A stretch of 64,000 bases of DNA from Rhizobacter koreensis (GTDB lineage: Bacteria; Pseudomonadota; Gammaproteobacteria; Burkholderiales; Burkholderiaceae_C). A program made the translations under genes and the position numbers. The number at the start of each line of letters is the position of its first letter. Position 1 is the first letter of the stretch. The notes under the pieces were generated by a model. That model was not told the DNA's origin and did no database searches. It worked only from the letters and a program-made list of their open reading frames with translations. Below, in pieces: positions 25,351 to 33,577 of the stretch. Location: the NCBI RefSeq assembly GCF_013366375.1, contig NZ_JABWMJ010000006.1, positions 1 to 64,000 on the forward strand, given 5' to 3'.

Positions 25351-26248
25351 CGCGCTCGGCCGCGTGCTGGCGCTCGCGGTGGCCTGCGCTGCCGCGCTGA
25401 GCGCACCCGGGGCTCGGGCAGCCGACGCCCCTGCGGCCGACGCGCCTGCTGCAGCGGCGAGCGACGGCGCTCCGCAGCCCGCGCGCCTGCGCGTCTGCGC
25501 CGACCCCGACAACCTGCCCTTCTCGCGCGCCGACCGCTCGGGCTTCGAGAACCGCATCGCGCAGATGATCGCCGACGACCTCGGCTGGCGCCTCGAGTAC
25601 GCGTGGCTGCCGCAGGTGCGCGGCTTCGTGCGCAAGTCGATCGGCGCGGGTCTGTGCGACGTGTTCATCGGCGTGCCGGCCGGCTTCGATCGCGTGCTGA
25701 CGACGCGCCCGTACTACCGCTCGGGCTACGTGTTCGTGAACCGTGCCGACGCGCGCGAGGCGCTCGCGTCGTTCGACGACCCGCGCCTCGCGCGCCTGCG
25801 CATCGGCGTGCAGCTGATCGGCGACGACGCCGCCGCGACGCCACCCGGCCACGCGCTCGCGCGCCATGGCGCGCTCGAGCGCGTCGTCGGCTACCCGGTG
25901 TTCGGCGAAGGCCCGGCCGCGCAGCGCGCGGTCGACGACCTCGCCGCCGGGCGTCTCGACGCTGCCCTGCTGTGGGGGCCGCAGGCCGGCTACTTCGCGG
26001 CGCGAAGCAGCGTGCCGATGCGCCTGGCACCGGCCCAGGCGCCGGCCGACGTCGCGCTGCCGTTCGAGTTCTCGATCGCGATGGGCGTGCGCAAGGGCGA
26101 TCGTGCGCTGCGCCAGCGCCTCGACGACGCGCTGGAGCGGCGCGCCGCCGAGATCGCCGCGATCCTCGACGACTTCGCCGTACCGCGCCGGCCGTTCCGC
26201 GCGAGCACCACGGCCGCCGCCGCCGGCGGCGAGGAGCACCGGCCATGA
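25331..26248 (+). CDS. xoxJ: XoxJ-like periplasmic binding protein associated with quinoprotein dehydrogenase
   Basis: The 305-residue protein has a signal peptide and Ala-rich linker (about 1-45), then a type-2 periplasmic binding fold (LRVCADPDNLPFS, later RLDAALLWGPQAGYFA). It matches the quinoprotein dehydrogenase-associated substrate-binding proteins (MxaJ/XoxJ), which are thought to help activate the dehydrogenase rather than feed an ABC transporter. The position directly after the dehydrogenase, with a 20-base overlap, supports this. No ABC permease is nearby. Confidence 0.8.
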   Translation: MSSRCPDALGRVLALAVACAAALSAPGARAADAPAADAPAAAASDGAPQPARLRVCADPDNLPFSRADRSGFENRIAQMIADDLGWRLEYAWLPQVRGFVRKSIGAGLCDVFIGVPAGFDRVLTTRPYYRSGYVFVNRADAREALASFDDPRLARLRIGVQLIGDDAAATPPGHALARHGALERVVGYPVFGEGPAAQRAVDDLAAGRLDAALLWGPQAGYFAARSSVPMRLAPAQAPADVALPFEFSIAMGVRKGDRALRQRLDDALERRAAEIAAILDDFAVPRRPFRASTTAAAAGGEEHRP

Positions 26249-26808
26249 TGCGCTGGGCGCTCGCGGTGCTTGCGGCCGCGGCGCTGGCGGGGTGCTACCG
26301 CGAGCAGCGCCTCGTCGAGTCGCCAGCCGCGGGCTCGGCGCCGGCGGCGGGCCGTCAGTCGGCGCTCAAGCCCGGCGCTCGTGAGCCGCTGCAGCCGGCC
26401 ACCACGCCCGTGCCGCAGGCGTCGGCCTACGAGTACAACGCCTATGCCGTCTCGCAGGGCCAGCGGCTCTTCCGCTGGTACAACTGCAGCGGCTGCCACG
26501 GCAACGGCGGCGGCAACATGGGCCCGCCGCTGATGGACGACGAGTGGCTCTACGGCAGCGCACCCGGCGACATCTACACGACCATCGTGCAGGGCCGGCC
26601 GAACGGCATGCCGTCGTTCGGAGGCCGGATCTCGTCCGACCAGGTCTGGCAGATCGTGGCCTACGTGCGCTCGATGAGCGGACAGCTGCGCAAGGATGTC
26701 GCGCCGAGCCGCGCCGATGCGTTGTCCGGCGGCGCCGGGCCCGAGAACACGCGCCGCACCGAAAAGCCCAAGGTGGTTCCCGAGGCGCCACCGGAGATGA
26801 AGCGGTGA
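26245..26808 (+). CDS. Lipoprotein c-type cytochrome
   Basis: The 187-residue protein has a lipobox (LAGC, about residue 16) and a single haem-binding CSGCH at about residue 85, with a distal Met in MPSFGG. It should be membrane-anchored and carry electrons from the PQQ dehydrogenase to the oxidase encoded next, the role of XoxG-type cytochromes. A Pro-rich tail follows the haem domain. It overlaps the genes on both sides by four bases. Confidence 0.85.
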   Translation: MMRWALAVLAAAALAGCYREQRLVESPAAGSAPAAGRQSALKPGAREPLQPATTPVPQASAYEYNAYAVSQGQRLFRWYNCSGCHGNGGGNMGPPLMDDEWLYGSAPGDIYTTIVQGRPNGMPSFGGRISSDQVWQIVAYVRSMSGQLRKDVAPSRADALSGGAGPENTRRTEKPKVVPEAPPEMKR

Positions 26809-27860
26809 AACGCTGTCGCCCCGTCGCCTTGGCGCTGCTCGGCGCCGGCTGCCTGGCCGCGCCGCTGGTGCTCGCGCAAGGCGTCGCACCGCTGCCGACC
26901 GGCGCGCACGACATGCTCGCGCCGGCCGGCGTGCAGGCGGCCCACATCGGGCGCCTGTGGGACGTCTTCCTCGTCACCTGCAGCATCGTGTTCGCGGCGA
27001 TCCTGATCGCGCTCGGCGTCGCGCTCTGGCGCAGCCCGCGCGCCGGCGAAGGCACGCCGCCCGACGTCTCGAGCGTCGATCGCCACGAGCCGGGCCCCTA
27101 TCGCAGCGTCGTCGTCGCGACGCTGCTGTCGGTGGTGGGCCTGCTCGCCCTGCTGGTCGCGAGCGTGTGGACCGACCGCGCGCTCGCCCATCTGCCGATC
27201 GACGACGCGGTGCACATCGAGGTCACCGGTCATCAGTGGTGGTGGTCCGTCACCTACGCCGGCAAGCCCGAGTCCGAGACCTTCACCACCGCCAACGAGC
27301 TGCACGTGCCGGTCGGCAGGCCGGTCGTCGTGAAGCTCACCTCGAACGACGTCATCCACACGCTCTGGGTTCCCAACCTGTCGGGCAAGAAGGACCTGAT
27401 TCCCGGGCGCGAGACGGTGCTGCAGTTCCGCGCCGACACGCCCGGCGTCTACCGCGGCCAGTGCGCCGAGTTCTGCGGCTTCCAGCACGCGTTCATGGCG
27501 TTCGAGGTGGTCGCCGATCCGCCCGAGCAGTTCGCCGCGTGGGCGGCACGCCAGCGCCAGGAGGCGGGTACGCCGACCGACCCGCTGCTCGTGCGCGGCC
27601 AGCAGGTGTTCCTCGGCACCACCTGCATCATGTGCCACGCGATCCAGGGCACCAACGCGCACGCGCGCAGCGGCCCCGATCTCACGCACGTCGGCGGGCG
27701 CCGCACTCTCGCCTCGGGCACGCTGGCCAACACGCCCGAGGACCTGTTCCGCTGGATCAAGGACCCGCAGAAGATCAAGCCGGGCGCCAACATGCCCGCG
27801 TCGACGCTGCCCGACGCCGACCTGCGCGCGCTCGCGGCCTACCTGGAGAGCCTGAAGTGA
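26805..27860 (+). CDS. coxB: Cytochrome c oxidase subunit II with fused cytochrome c domain (caa3 type)
   Basis: The 351-residue protein has a signal/TM region, two transmembrane helices (about residues 45-70 and 95-118) and a cupredoxin domain with the CuA motif CAEFCGFQHAFM. A C-terminal cytochrome c domain with CIMCH near residue 270 and Met in NMPAS follows. This fusion defines caa3-type oxidases that take electrons directly from cytochromes. It starts at a GTG overlapping the previous stop and ends overlapping coxA. Confidence 0.9.
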   Translation: MKRCRPVALALLGAGCLAAPLVLAQGVAPLPTGAHDMLAPAGVQAAHIGRLWDVFLVTCSIVFAAILIALGVALWRSPRAGEGTPPDVSSVDRHEPGPYRSVVVATLLSVVGLLALLVASVWTDRALAHLPIDDAVHIEVTGHQWWWSVTYAGKPESETFTTANELHVPVGRPVVVKLTSNDVIHTLWVPNLSGKKDLIPGRETVLQFRADTPGVYRGQCAEFCGFQHAFMAFEVVADPPEQFAAWAARQRQEAGTPTDPLLVRGQQVFLGTTCIMCHAIQGTNAHARSGPDLTHVGGRRTLASGTLANTPEDLFRWIKDPQKIKPGANMPASTLPDADLRALAAYLESLK

Positions 27861-29794
27861 GCGATGCCGCGGTTCGTCCGCACCCCGCCGTGAACTCGGT
27901 GCCACCGACGCGCGAGGACATCGAGAACCTCGAGCGCGCCTGGAGCGACCCGCCCGGCTTCGTGGGCTGGCTTTCGGCCATCAACCACAAGGCGATCGGC
28001 CGCCGCTTCATCGTCACCGCATTCGGCTTCTTCGTCGCCGGCGGCCTGCTCGCCGCGCTGATGCGGCTGCAGCTCGCGAGGCCCGAAAGCAAGCTGATCG
28101 GGCCCGACCTCTACAACCAGCTCTTCACGATGCATGGCTCGACCATGATGTTCCTGTTCGCCGTTCCGGTGATGCAGGCCGTCGCGGTCTACCTGGTGCC
28201 GCTGATGATCGGCACGCGCAGCGTCGCCTTCCCGCGCATGAACGCGTTCGCGTTCTGGATCTTCCTGTTCGGCGGCGTGATGCTCTACGTCGCGTTCGTG
28301 CTCAACGTCGGCCCCGACGCGGGCTGGTTCGCATACGTGCCGCTTTCCGGCCCCCAGTACTCGCCCGGCAAGCGGGTCGATTTCTGGGCCCAGCTCATCA
28401 CGTTCACCGAGCTGTCGGGGCTGCTCGAAGCCATCATCCTCGTGACCACGGTGTTCAAGCTGCGGGCGCCGGGCATGAGCCTGAACCGCATCCCGCTCTT
28501 CGTCTGGGGCATGGTGGTCACTGCCTTCATGGTGATGTTCGCGATGCCCGCCGTCATGCTCGCCAGCACCGCGCTGATCACCGACCGTCTGGTCGGCACC
28601 CATTTCTTCAACCCGGCCGAAGGCGGCGACCCGATCCTCTGGCAGCACCTGTTCTGGTTCTTCGGGCACCCCGAGGTCTACTTCATCTTCATCCCCGGTC
28701 TCGGCTTCCTGTCGGCCATCATCGCGACCTTCGCGCGGCGACCGATCTACGGCTACACGGCGATGGTGCTGTCGCTCATCGCGACCGGCTTCCTCGCGTT
28801 CGGACTGTGGGTGCACCACATGTTCGCGACCAACCTGCCCGAGCTCGGCAAGAGCTTCTTCACGGCGGCGAGCCTGATGATCGCGATCCCGTCGGCGGTA
28901 CAGATCTTCTGCTGGATCGCGACGCTCTGGACCGGCAAGCTCAACTTCAAGACGCCGCTGCTCTTCGTGCTGGCGTTCTTCTTCATCCTCGTCATGGGCG
29001 GGTTGACCGGTCTCATGCTGGCTGCCGTGCCGATCGACCTGCAGGTGCACGACACCTACTTCGTGGTCGCCCACCTGCATTACGTGCTGATCGGCGGCGC
29101 GGTCTTCCCGCTGTTCGGCGCGATCTACTACTGGTACCCCAAGTTCACCGGCCGTCTGATGAGCGAGCGCCTCGGCAAGTGGAACTTCTGGCTCTTTTTC
29201 ATCGGCTTCAATGTCGCCTTCTTTCCGATGCACGTGCTCGGCATGCAAGGCATGCCGCGGCGCGTGTACACCTACTCGGCCGAGATGGGCTGGGGGCCGC
29301 TCAATGCACTGGCCTCGCTGGGCGCGCTCGTCATCGCGATCAGCGTGCTGCTCTTCGTCGTGAACGTGTTCCGCAGCCTCAGGCACGGCCAGATCGCCGG
29401 CAACGACCCGTGGGGCGGCAACACGCTCGAGTGGTCGACCGCATCGCCGCCGCCCGCCTGCAACTGGCCCGCGCTGCCGGTGGTGCACGCACGCGACCCG
29501 ATGTGGGAGCCCTGGCCCGAGCCAACCCACGTCGCGGGCCTCGCCACCGAGAGTCGCGAGGTGCTGATGACGACCGTGCTCGACGGCCGGCCGGACTCGC
29601 GCGAGTCGTTCCCGAAGCCGACGATCTGGCCGTTCGTCACCGCGCTCGCGACCACGGTGCTCTTCGTCGGCACGATCTTCACGCCCTGGGCGCTGATCTG
29701 GGGCCTGCTGCCGGTCGGCATCGCCGCCACCATCTGGTTCTGGCCGCGCCGGGTCGACACCGCCAAGCACCTCGCGCTGGAACGCCAGCCATGA
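27857..29794 (+). CDS. coxA: Cytochrome c oxidase subunit I
   Basis: The 645-residue protein has the twelve-helix haem-copper core: the haem a ligand in MHGSTMMFLF, the CuB His and cross-linked Tyr in GHPEVY, the HH pair in WVHHMF, and the haem ligands in VVAHLHYVL. A C-terminal extension of about 110 residues adds two further hydrophobic helices, as in long caa3-type subunit I. It reduces oxygen to water at the haem a3-CuB centre and pumps protons. GTG start overlaps the coxB stop. Confidence 0.9.
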   Translation: MSDAAVRPHPAVNSVPPTREDIENLERAWSDPPGFVGWLSAINHKAIGRRFIVTAFGFFVAGGLLAALMRLQLARPESKLIGPDLYNQLFTMHGSTMMFLFAVPVMQAVAVYLVPLMIGTRSVAFPRMNAFAFWIFLFGGVMLYVAFVLNVGPDAGWFAYVPLSGPQYSPGKRVDFWAQLITFTELSGLLEAIILVTTVFKLRAPGMSLNRIPLFVWGMVVTAFMVMFAMPAVMLASTALITDRLVGTHFFNPAEGGDPILWQHLFWFFGHPEVYFIFIPGLGFLSAIIATFARRPIYGYTAMVLSLIATGFLAFGLWVHHMFATNLPELGKSFFTAASLMIAIPSAVQIFCWIATLWTGKLNFKTPLLFVLAFFFILVMGGLTGLMLAAVPIDLQVHDTYFVVAHLHYVLIGGAVFPLFGAIYYWYPKFTGRLMSERLGKWNFWLFFIGFNVAFFPMHVLGMQGMPRRVYTYSAEMGWGPLNALASLGALVIAISVLLFVVNVFRSLRHGQIAGNDPWGGNTLEWSTASPPPACNWPALPVVHARDPMWEPWPEPTHVAGLATESREVLMTTVLDGRPDSRESFPKPTIWPFVTALATTVLFVGTIFTPWALIWGLLPVGIAATIWFWPRRVDTAKHLALERQP

Positions 29795-30456
29795 AGGCGT
29801 ATCACCCCGTCGACCACAGCGCGGCCGAGGGCCAGGCGCAGGCGCTCGCGCTCGCCCGCGAGGTCGGTTCGGCGCTCGACGTGCGCGAGCTGCCGACCTT
29901 CGGCTTCAGCCACCGCAGCCTCATGTGGTGGGGCACCGCGGGCCTGATGGCCATCGAGAGCACGGTGTTCGCGCTCGCGGTGATGGCCTACTTCTACCTG
30001 CGCGCGCATGCCGACCTCTGGCCGATGAGCACGCCGGCGCCCGATCTGCTGTGGGGCAGCGTCAACACGGCGATCCTCGTGCTCAGCATGTGGCCGAACC
30101 ACCTCGTCAAGAAGGCGGCCCGGCGCCTCGACCGCGCAGGCGTCAAGCGCTGGCTGACGGTCTGCGTGCTGGTCTCGTTCGTCTTCCTCGGCATCCGCTG
30201 GCTCGAGTTCCAGGCGCTCAACTGCCGCTGGGACAGCGACGCCTACGGCTCGATCGTGTGGATGCTGATGATGCTGCACACGATCCACCTCGTCACCGAC
30301 ACCTGGGACACGACCGTGCTGAACGTGCTCTTCTTCACCGGGCCGCTCGAAGGCCGGCGCTTCGTCGACGTCAGCGAGAACGCCCTCTACTGGTACTTCG
30401 TCGTGCTGAGCTGGCTGCCGATCTACGCGGTCGTCTACTGGGGCGCGCGGGGCTGA
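29791..30456 (+). CDS. coxC: Cytochrome c oxidase subunit III
   Basis: The 221-residue protein has five to six hydrophobic helices of the COX3/CyoC family and motifs such as TFGFSHRSLMWWG and HTIHLVTD. It stabilises the subunit I-II core. The ATG overlaps the coxA stop by four bases, continuing the translationally coupled operon. Confidence 0.85.
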   Translation: MKAYHPVDHSAAEGQAQALALAREVGSALDVRELPTFGFSHRSLMWWGTAGLMAIESTVFALAVMAYFYLRAHADLWPMSTPAPDLLWGSVNTAILVLSMWPNHLVKKAARRLDRAGVKRWLTVCVLVSFVFLGIRWLEFQALNCRWDSDAYGSIVWMLMMLHTIHLVTDTWDTTVLNVLFFTGPLEGRRFVDVSENALYWYFVVLSWLPIYAVVYWGARG

Positions 30457-30459
30457 GCC

Positions 30460-30837
30460 ATGCGCGCCGGCCTGCCCGCTTCCGACCTGCTGGCGTGGCC
30501 CGCGCTGCTGCTCGCTCCGCTGCTCGCGCTCGGCTACCAGTCGATCGTCTACGCGATGGTCTGGCCGGCCTGCGAGGCCCAGTCGTCGACCGCGTTGCAC
30601 GTCGTGTCGGCGCTGACGCTCGCGGCGTCGGTCGCGATGACGTTGCTCGCATGGCGCGCCTGGGCCGGCAGCGCGCGGTCCGCCGACGCCGTGCGGCCGG
30701 TGACCGACAGCGATGCCGGCAAGGTGGCGTCGCGGCCGCGCTTCGTCGCCTTGATGGCGACGCTCGTCGGCGCATTCGCGTCGCTCGCGATCGCTGCGAT
30801 GTGGTTCCCGGTCTGGGTGCTGTCGCCGTGCCACTGA
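30460..30837 (+). CDS. Small membrane protein of the oxidase operon
   Basis: The 125-residue protein has about three transmembrane segments (about residues 10-32, 43-65 and 95-118) and conserved-looking Cys near the first and last. I do not recognise the family. It starts three bases after coxC and is probably a small oxidase-associated or assembly subunit, judged only by location. Confidence 0.6.
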   Translation: MRAGLPASDLLAWPALLLAPLLALGYQSIVYAMVWPACEAQSSTALHVVSALTLAASVAMTLLAWRAWAGSARSADAVRPVTDSDAGKVASRPRFVALMATLVGAFASLAIAAMWFPVWVLSPCH

Positions 30838-30871
30838 TCCGCACGGTGCAGCGGGTCGCGACGTACTGACC

Positions 30872-30907
30872 CGCGGCGCGCGTTTCAGGCCGTGCCCGCG
30901 CGCCGCG
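30872..30907. terminator. Inverted repeat between convergent coxC-side and ctaG genes
   Basis: CGCGGCGCGCG (30872-30882) and CGCGCGCCGCG (30897-30907) form a perfect 11-bp inverted repeat with a 14-base loop. It spans the ctaG stop codon and lies between two convergent genes, so it may act as a bidirectional transcription stop. No T-run follows. Confidence 0.4.
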
Positions 30908-31835
30908 CGAGCGGGCGCCTGCCGAGCAGCTGCGCCGCGAGCACCAGCGCGCAGCCGACGTAGACCACGCCGGCCGGCACCCACATGACGAGTCCGCCCA
31001 GCTGCTGGTCCTCGAGCGGCGTCATGCCGAACGCGAGCGTGGTCTCGGCATAGGCCGAGTACCACGGCAGCGGCGCGAGCGCGAGCAGCGCGCCGAGCGC
31101 GCCGGTATGCAGCATGGTGGTGAACAGCGACGCCAGCGCGATCGCGCGGTCCTGACGCGTGACGACGCCGAGCACGCTCCACCAGAACAGCAGCGCGGTG
31201 ACCACGAACGCGAGGTGCTGCAGCGTGTGCATGCCAGGGTGCGCGAGCGCCGCGTCGAACCACGCCGGCACGTGCCAGAGCCAGAGCGCGAGCGCGTGCA
31301 GCAGCCAGGCCGCGAGCGCACCCGTCAGCACCAGCCACGGCGCACGCCAGGCCGGGCGGTGGAAGAAGCGGCCGGTCGGCGCGCGCCAGCCCGCCGGCAG
31401 CGCCCAGCTCCACGCGGCGAGCGGGCGCCCCATCACGAGCAGCGGCGCCGCGACCACCATCAACAGCTCGTGCTGCACCATGTGCGCGGCGAAGAGGTGC
31501 CCGCCGAGCGCGTCGACGGGCGAGACCAGCGCGATCACGAGAACGATCCAGCCGCACGCGAACGCCGCCGCCGCACGCGCGCCGAGGCCCCGACCAGCGC
31601 CCGCATGCGACCACAGACGGGCGACGCCGACGGCGTAGGCGCCGCCGCTGAGCGCGAGCAGCGCGATCACCCACGGCTCGAAGGTCCACGCGAGCGCCGG
31701 CCGCCCAGCCTCGGCCGCATGGGCGAACGCGAGCGCGGGACACGCCGCGAGCAGCGCTGCCACGGCGCATCGAAGGCGCGGCCTTCGCTCCGACGTGCCG
31801 CCTGCGGCAAGCCGCGCCCGCTCGTCCTGTCTCAT
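30885..31835 (-). CDS. ctaG: Cytochrome c oxidase assembly factor CtaG (caa3 type)
   Basis: The 316-residue membrane protein has a signal-like N-terminus and about seven helices with the Caa3_CtaG family motifs (HMVQHELLMVVAAPLLVMG, MHTLQHLAFVV). This family is needed for assembly of caa3-type oxidases, probably for copper delivery to CuB. It faces the oxidase operon convergently. The Met at 31835 is chosen; a GTG six bases further upstream is equally open. Confidence 0.85.
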   Translation of the reverse strand: MRQDERARLAAGGTSERRPRLRCAVAALLAACPALAFAHAAEAGRPALAWTFEPWVIALLALSGGAYAVGVARLWSHAGAGRGLGARAAAAFACGWIVLVIALVSPVDALGGHLFAAHMVQHELLMVVAAPLLVMGRPLAAWSWALPAGWRAPTGRFFHRPAWRAPWLVLTGALAAWLLHALALWLWHVPAWFDAALAHPGMHTLQHLAFVVTALLFWWSVLGVVTRQDRAIALASLFTTMLHTGALGALLALAPLPWYSAYAETTLAFGMTPLEDQQLGGLVMWVPAGVVYVGCALVLAAQLLGRRPLARRAGTA

Positions 31836-32101
31836 TGCCACGTGGCATCGCTCCGGCTGTCGTGAAGAGCCGATGTTGCCCGACCCCGCTGCAGCCCGAT
31901 GCGCGTCGGCGCGGTCACCCGAGCCGCCTGCATCGACGCCGACCGCGCGTCGGGGTGAGGAAGGCGCCTACAGCATCTTCGTCGTTGTCCGACCGGAACG
32001 CCGCGGCGGGGTCCACACCATGCGATCGCGGCGACGCGGAGGCGCTTCCCGCAGCCGGCCGAGGCATGGCGCTGCAACCGGCTTCAACCCAGGAGAAAAA
32101 C

Positions 32102-33100
32102 ATGAGCCAGAAAGATCCCCAGAATCGTGACCCGCTGACCGACGAGCCCGGTTCCCATCCGGTGGGTACGGGCGTCGGCGCGACCGGCGGCGCGCTTGCC
32201 GGCGCGGCGGCCGGCTCGATCGCCGGCCCGATCGGCACGATCGCCGGTGCGGTGGTGGGAGCGGTCGCCGGCGGCCTTGCCGGCAAGGGCGTCGCCGAAT
32301 CGGCGAACCCGACGCAGGGCGGCGCGCCCGACGAGCACAAGGTCGGCACCGGACTCGGTGCCGGCGCGGGCGCGGTGACCGGCGCATCGATCGGCGCGGC
32401 CGCCGGACCGGTGGGCGCGATCGCCGGTGCGGCGATCGGCGCCGCCACCGGCGGGATGGCCGGCAAGGGCGCCGCCGAGGTCGTGAACCCGAAGCCCGAA
32501 GACGAACTGCACGAGCACAACCTCGCGACCGGAGCCGTCGCCACCGGCGGTGCCGCGACCGGCGCGGCGATCGGCGCCGCCGGCGGTCCGATCGGCATGG
32601 CGGCGGGTGCCGCGATCGGCGCAATCGCCGGCGGCATGACCGGCAAGGGCGCCGCCGAAGTGGTGAACCCGAAGGCGAGCGACGACCTGGGCGACCATCA
32701 CCTGGCGAGCGGCGTCGGCACCGGCGGCGGCGCGCTCGCCGGCGCGGCGGTGGGCGCCGCGGGCGGTCCGATCGGCATGGCGGCCGGCGCGGCGATCGGC
32801 GCCGCGGCCGGCAGCGCGGTCGGTCACGGCGCTGCCGAGGTCGTGAACCCGCAGGAGGAGGACCGCTACTGGAGCGAGGCGCACGCGCGTGCGCCGTACG
32901 CGTCGGCCGACCGCACGTACGACGACTACCGGCCCGCCTATGCCGTCGGCTACAACAGCCGCTCGCGCTTGGGTAGCGACTTCGATGCCGCCGACAGCGA
33001 CCTCGGCGCCGAGTGGAACCGCACCCGCGGCAGTTCGCGCCTCAGCTGGGACGAGGCACGGCCGGCGGCGCGCGCCGCCTGGGATCGCGCGCAGCGCTGA
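32102..33100 (+). CDS. Glycine-zipper protein with four tandem repeats
   Basis: The 332-residue protein consists of four repeats of about 58 residues (about 18-78, 79-138, 139-198 and 199-252). Each repeat is made of Gly/Ala zipper helices (GAAIGAAGGPIGMAAG type) closed by KGAAEVVNP or a variant and an acidic-His linker. A polar C-terminal tail rich in Tyr, Arg and Asp follows. Glycine zippers pack in membranes and occur in stress-related and envelope proteins, but no signal peptide is evident. AGGAG lies just before the Met at 32102. A strong hairpin terminator follows at 33151. Confidence 0.7.
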   Translation: MSQKDPQNRDPLTDEPGSHPVGTGVGATGGALAGAAAGSIAGPIGTIAGAVVGAVAGGLAGKGVAESANPTQGGAPDEHKVGTGLGAGAGAVTGASIGAAAGPVGAIAGAAIGAATGGMAGKGAAEVVNPKPEDELHEHNLATGAVATGGAATGAAIGAAGGPIGMAAGAAIGAIAGGMTGKGAAEVVNPKASDDLGDHHLASGVGTGGGALAGAAVGAAGGPIGMAAGAAIGAAAGSAVGHGAAEVVNPQEEDRYWSEAHARAPYASADRTYDDYRPAYAVGYNSRSRLGSDFDAADSDLGAEWNRTRGSSRLSWDEARPAARAAWDRAQR

Positions 33101-33150
33101 GATCGGCGCGCGGCGTGGGGCGCGCCAGCGCGCGCCGCGCCACGCTCGGG

Positions 33151-33176
33151 CGAGCGCCTGCGGGCGCTCGTTCTTC
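33151..33176 (+). terminator. Rho-independent terminator
   Basis: CGAGCGCC (33151-33158) pairs perfectly with GGCGCTCG (33163-33170) around a TGCG loop and is followed by TTCTT. It lies 50 bases after the glycine-zipper gene and just before the end of the convergent zinc-ribbon gene. Confidence 0.7.
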
Positions 33177-33194
33177 GTGCGGCCGCTCGTCCCT

Positions 33195-33452
33195 TCAGCT
33201 CAAGCGGATGATCGTCTCGGTCGCGGCCAGCTCGTCCGGCACGCCGCTGACGGTGTCGCTCTCGCGGGCGCGGGCTTCACGCTCGCGCGCCTCGCGGCCG
33301 AGGCGCTCCGCCTCGAAGATCGCCGAACGCTCGGCGCTCGTGTAGACGATCGAGTCGGGCAGCAGCGCGCCGCACGATTCGCACTTCGGATACCGCCGGT
33401 TGAAGATGCGGAACCCGCAATCGGGGCAGGTCGGCGACGCGTTCGAATCCAT
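33195..33452 (-). CDS. Zinc-ribbon protein
   Basis: The 85-residue protein has an N-terminal zinc ribbon (CPDCGFRIF and CESCGALLP) and a charged helical tail rich in Arg and Glu. Such small ribbon proteins often bind nucleic acid or partner proteins. Specific function unknown. Confidence 0.7.
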   Translation of the reverse strand: MDSNASPTCPDCGFRIFNRRYPKCESCGALLPDSIVYTSAERSAIFEAERLGREAREREARARESDTVSGVPDELAATETIIRLS

Positions 33453-33577
33453 GGAAGGTCAGATGAGTAGGCCAGGGATCTTAGGCATTCGGCGTGCGCG
33501 GCGCCGGGGCTTGCCCGCGGCCGCCGACGTGCGGTGCTGCCGAGGGCGCAGACGGTGCGCCCGCATCGTCACCCCGG

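Noticed and set aside
22852..25668. Long minus-strand open frame (938 codons)
   Set aside because: It is the antisense shadow of the XoxF-like gene and crosses the tRNA scar; no recognisable protein.
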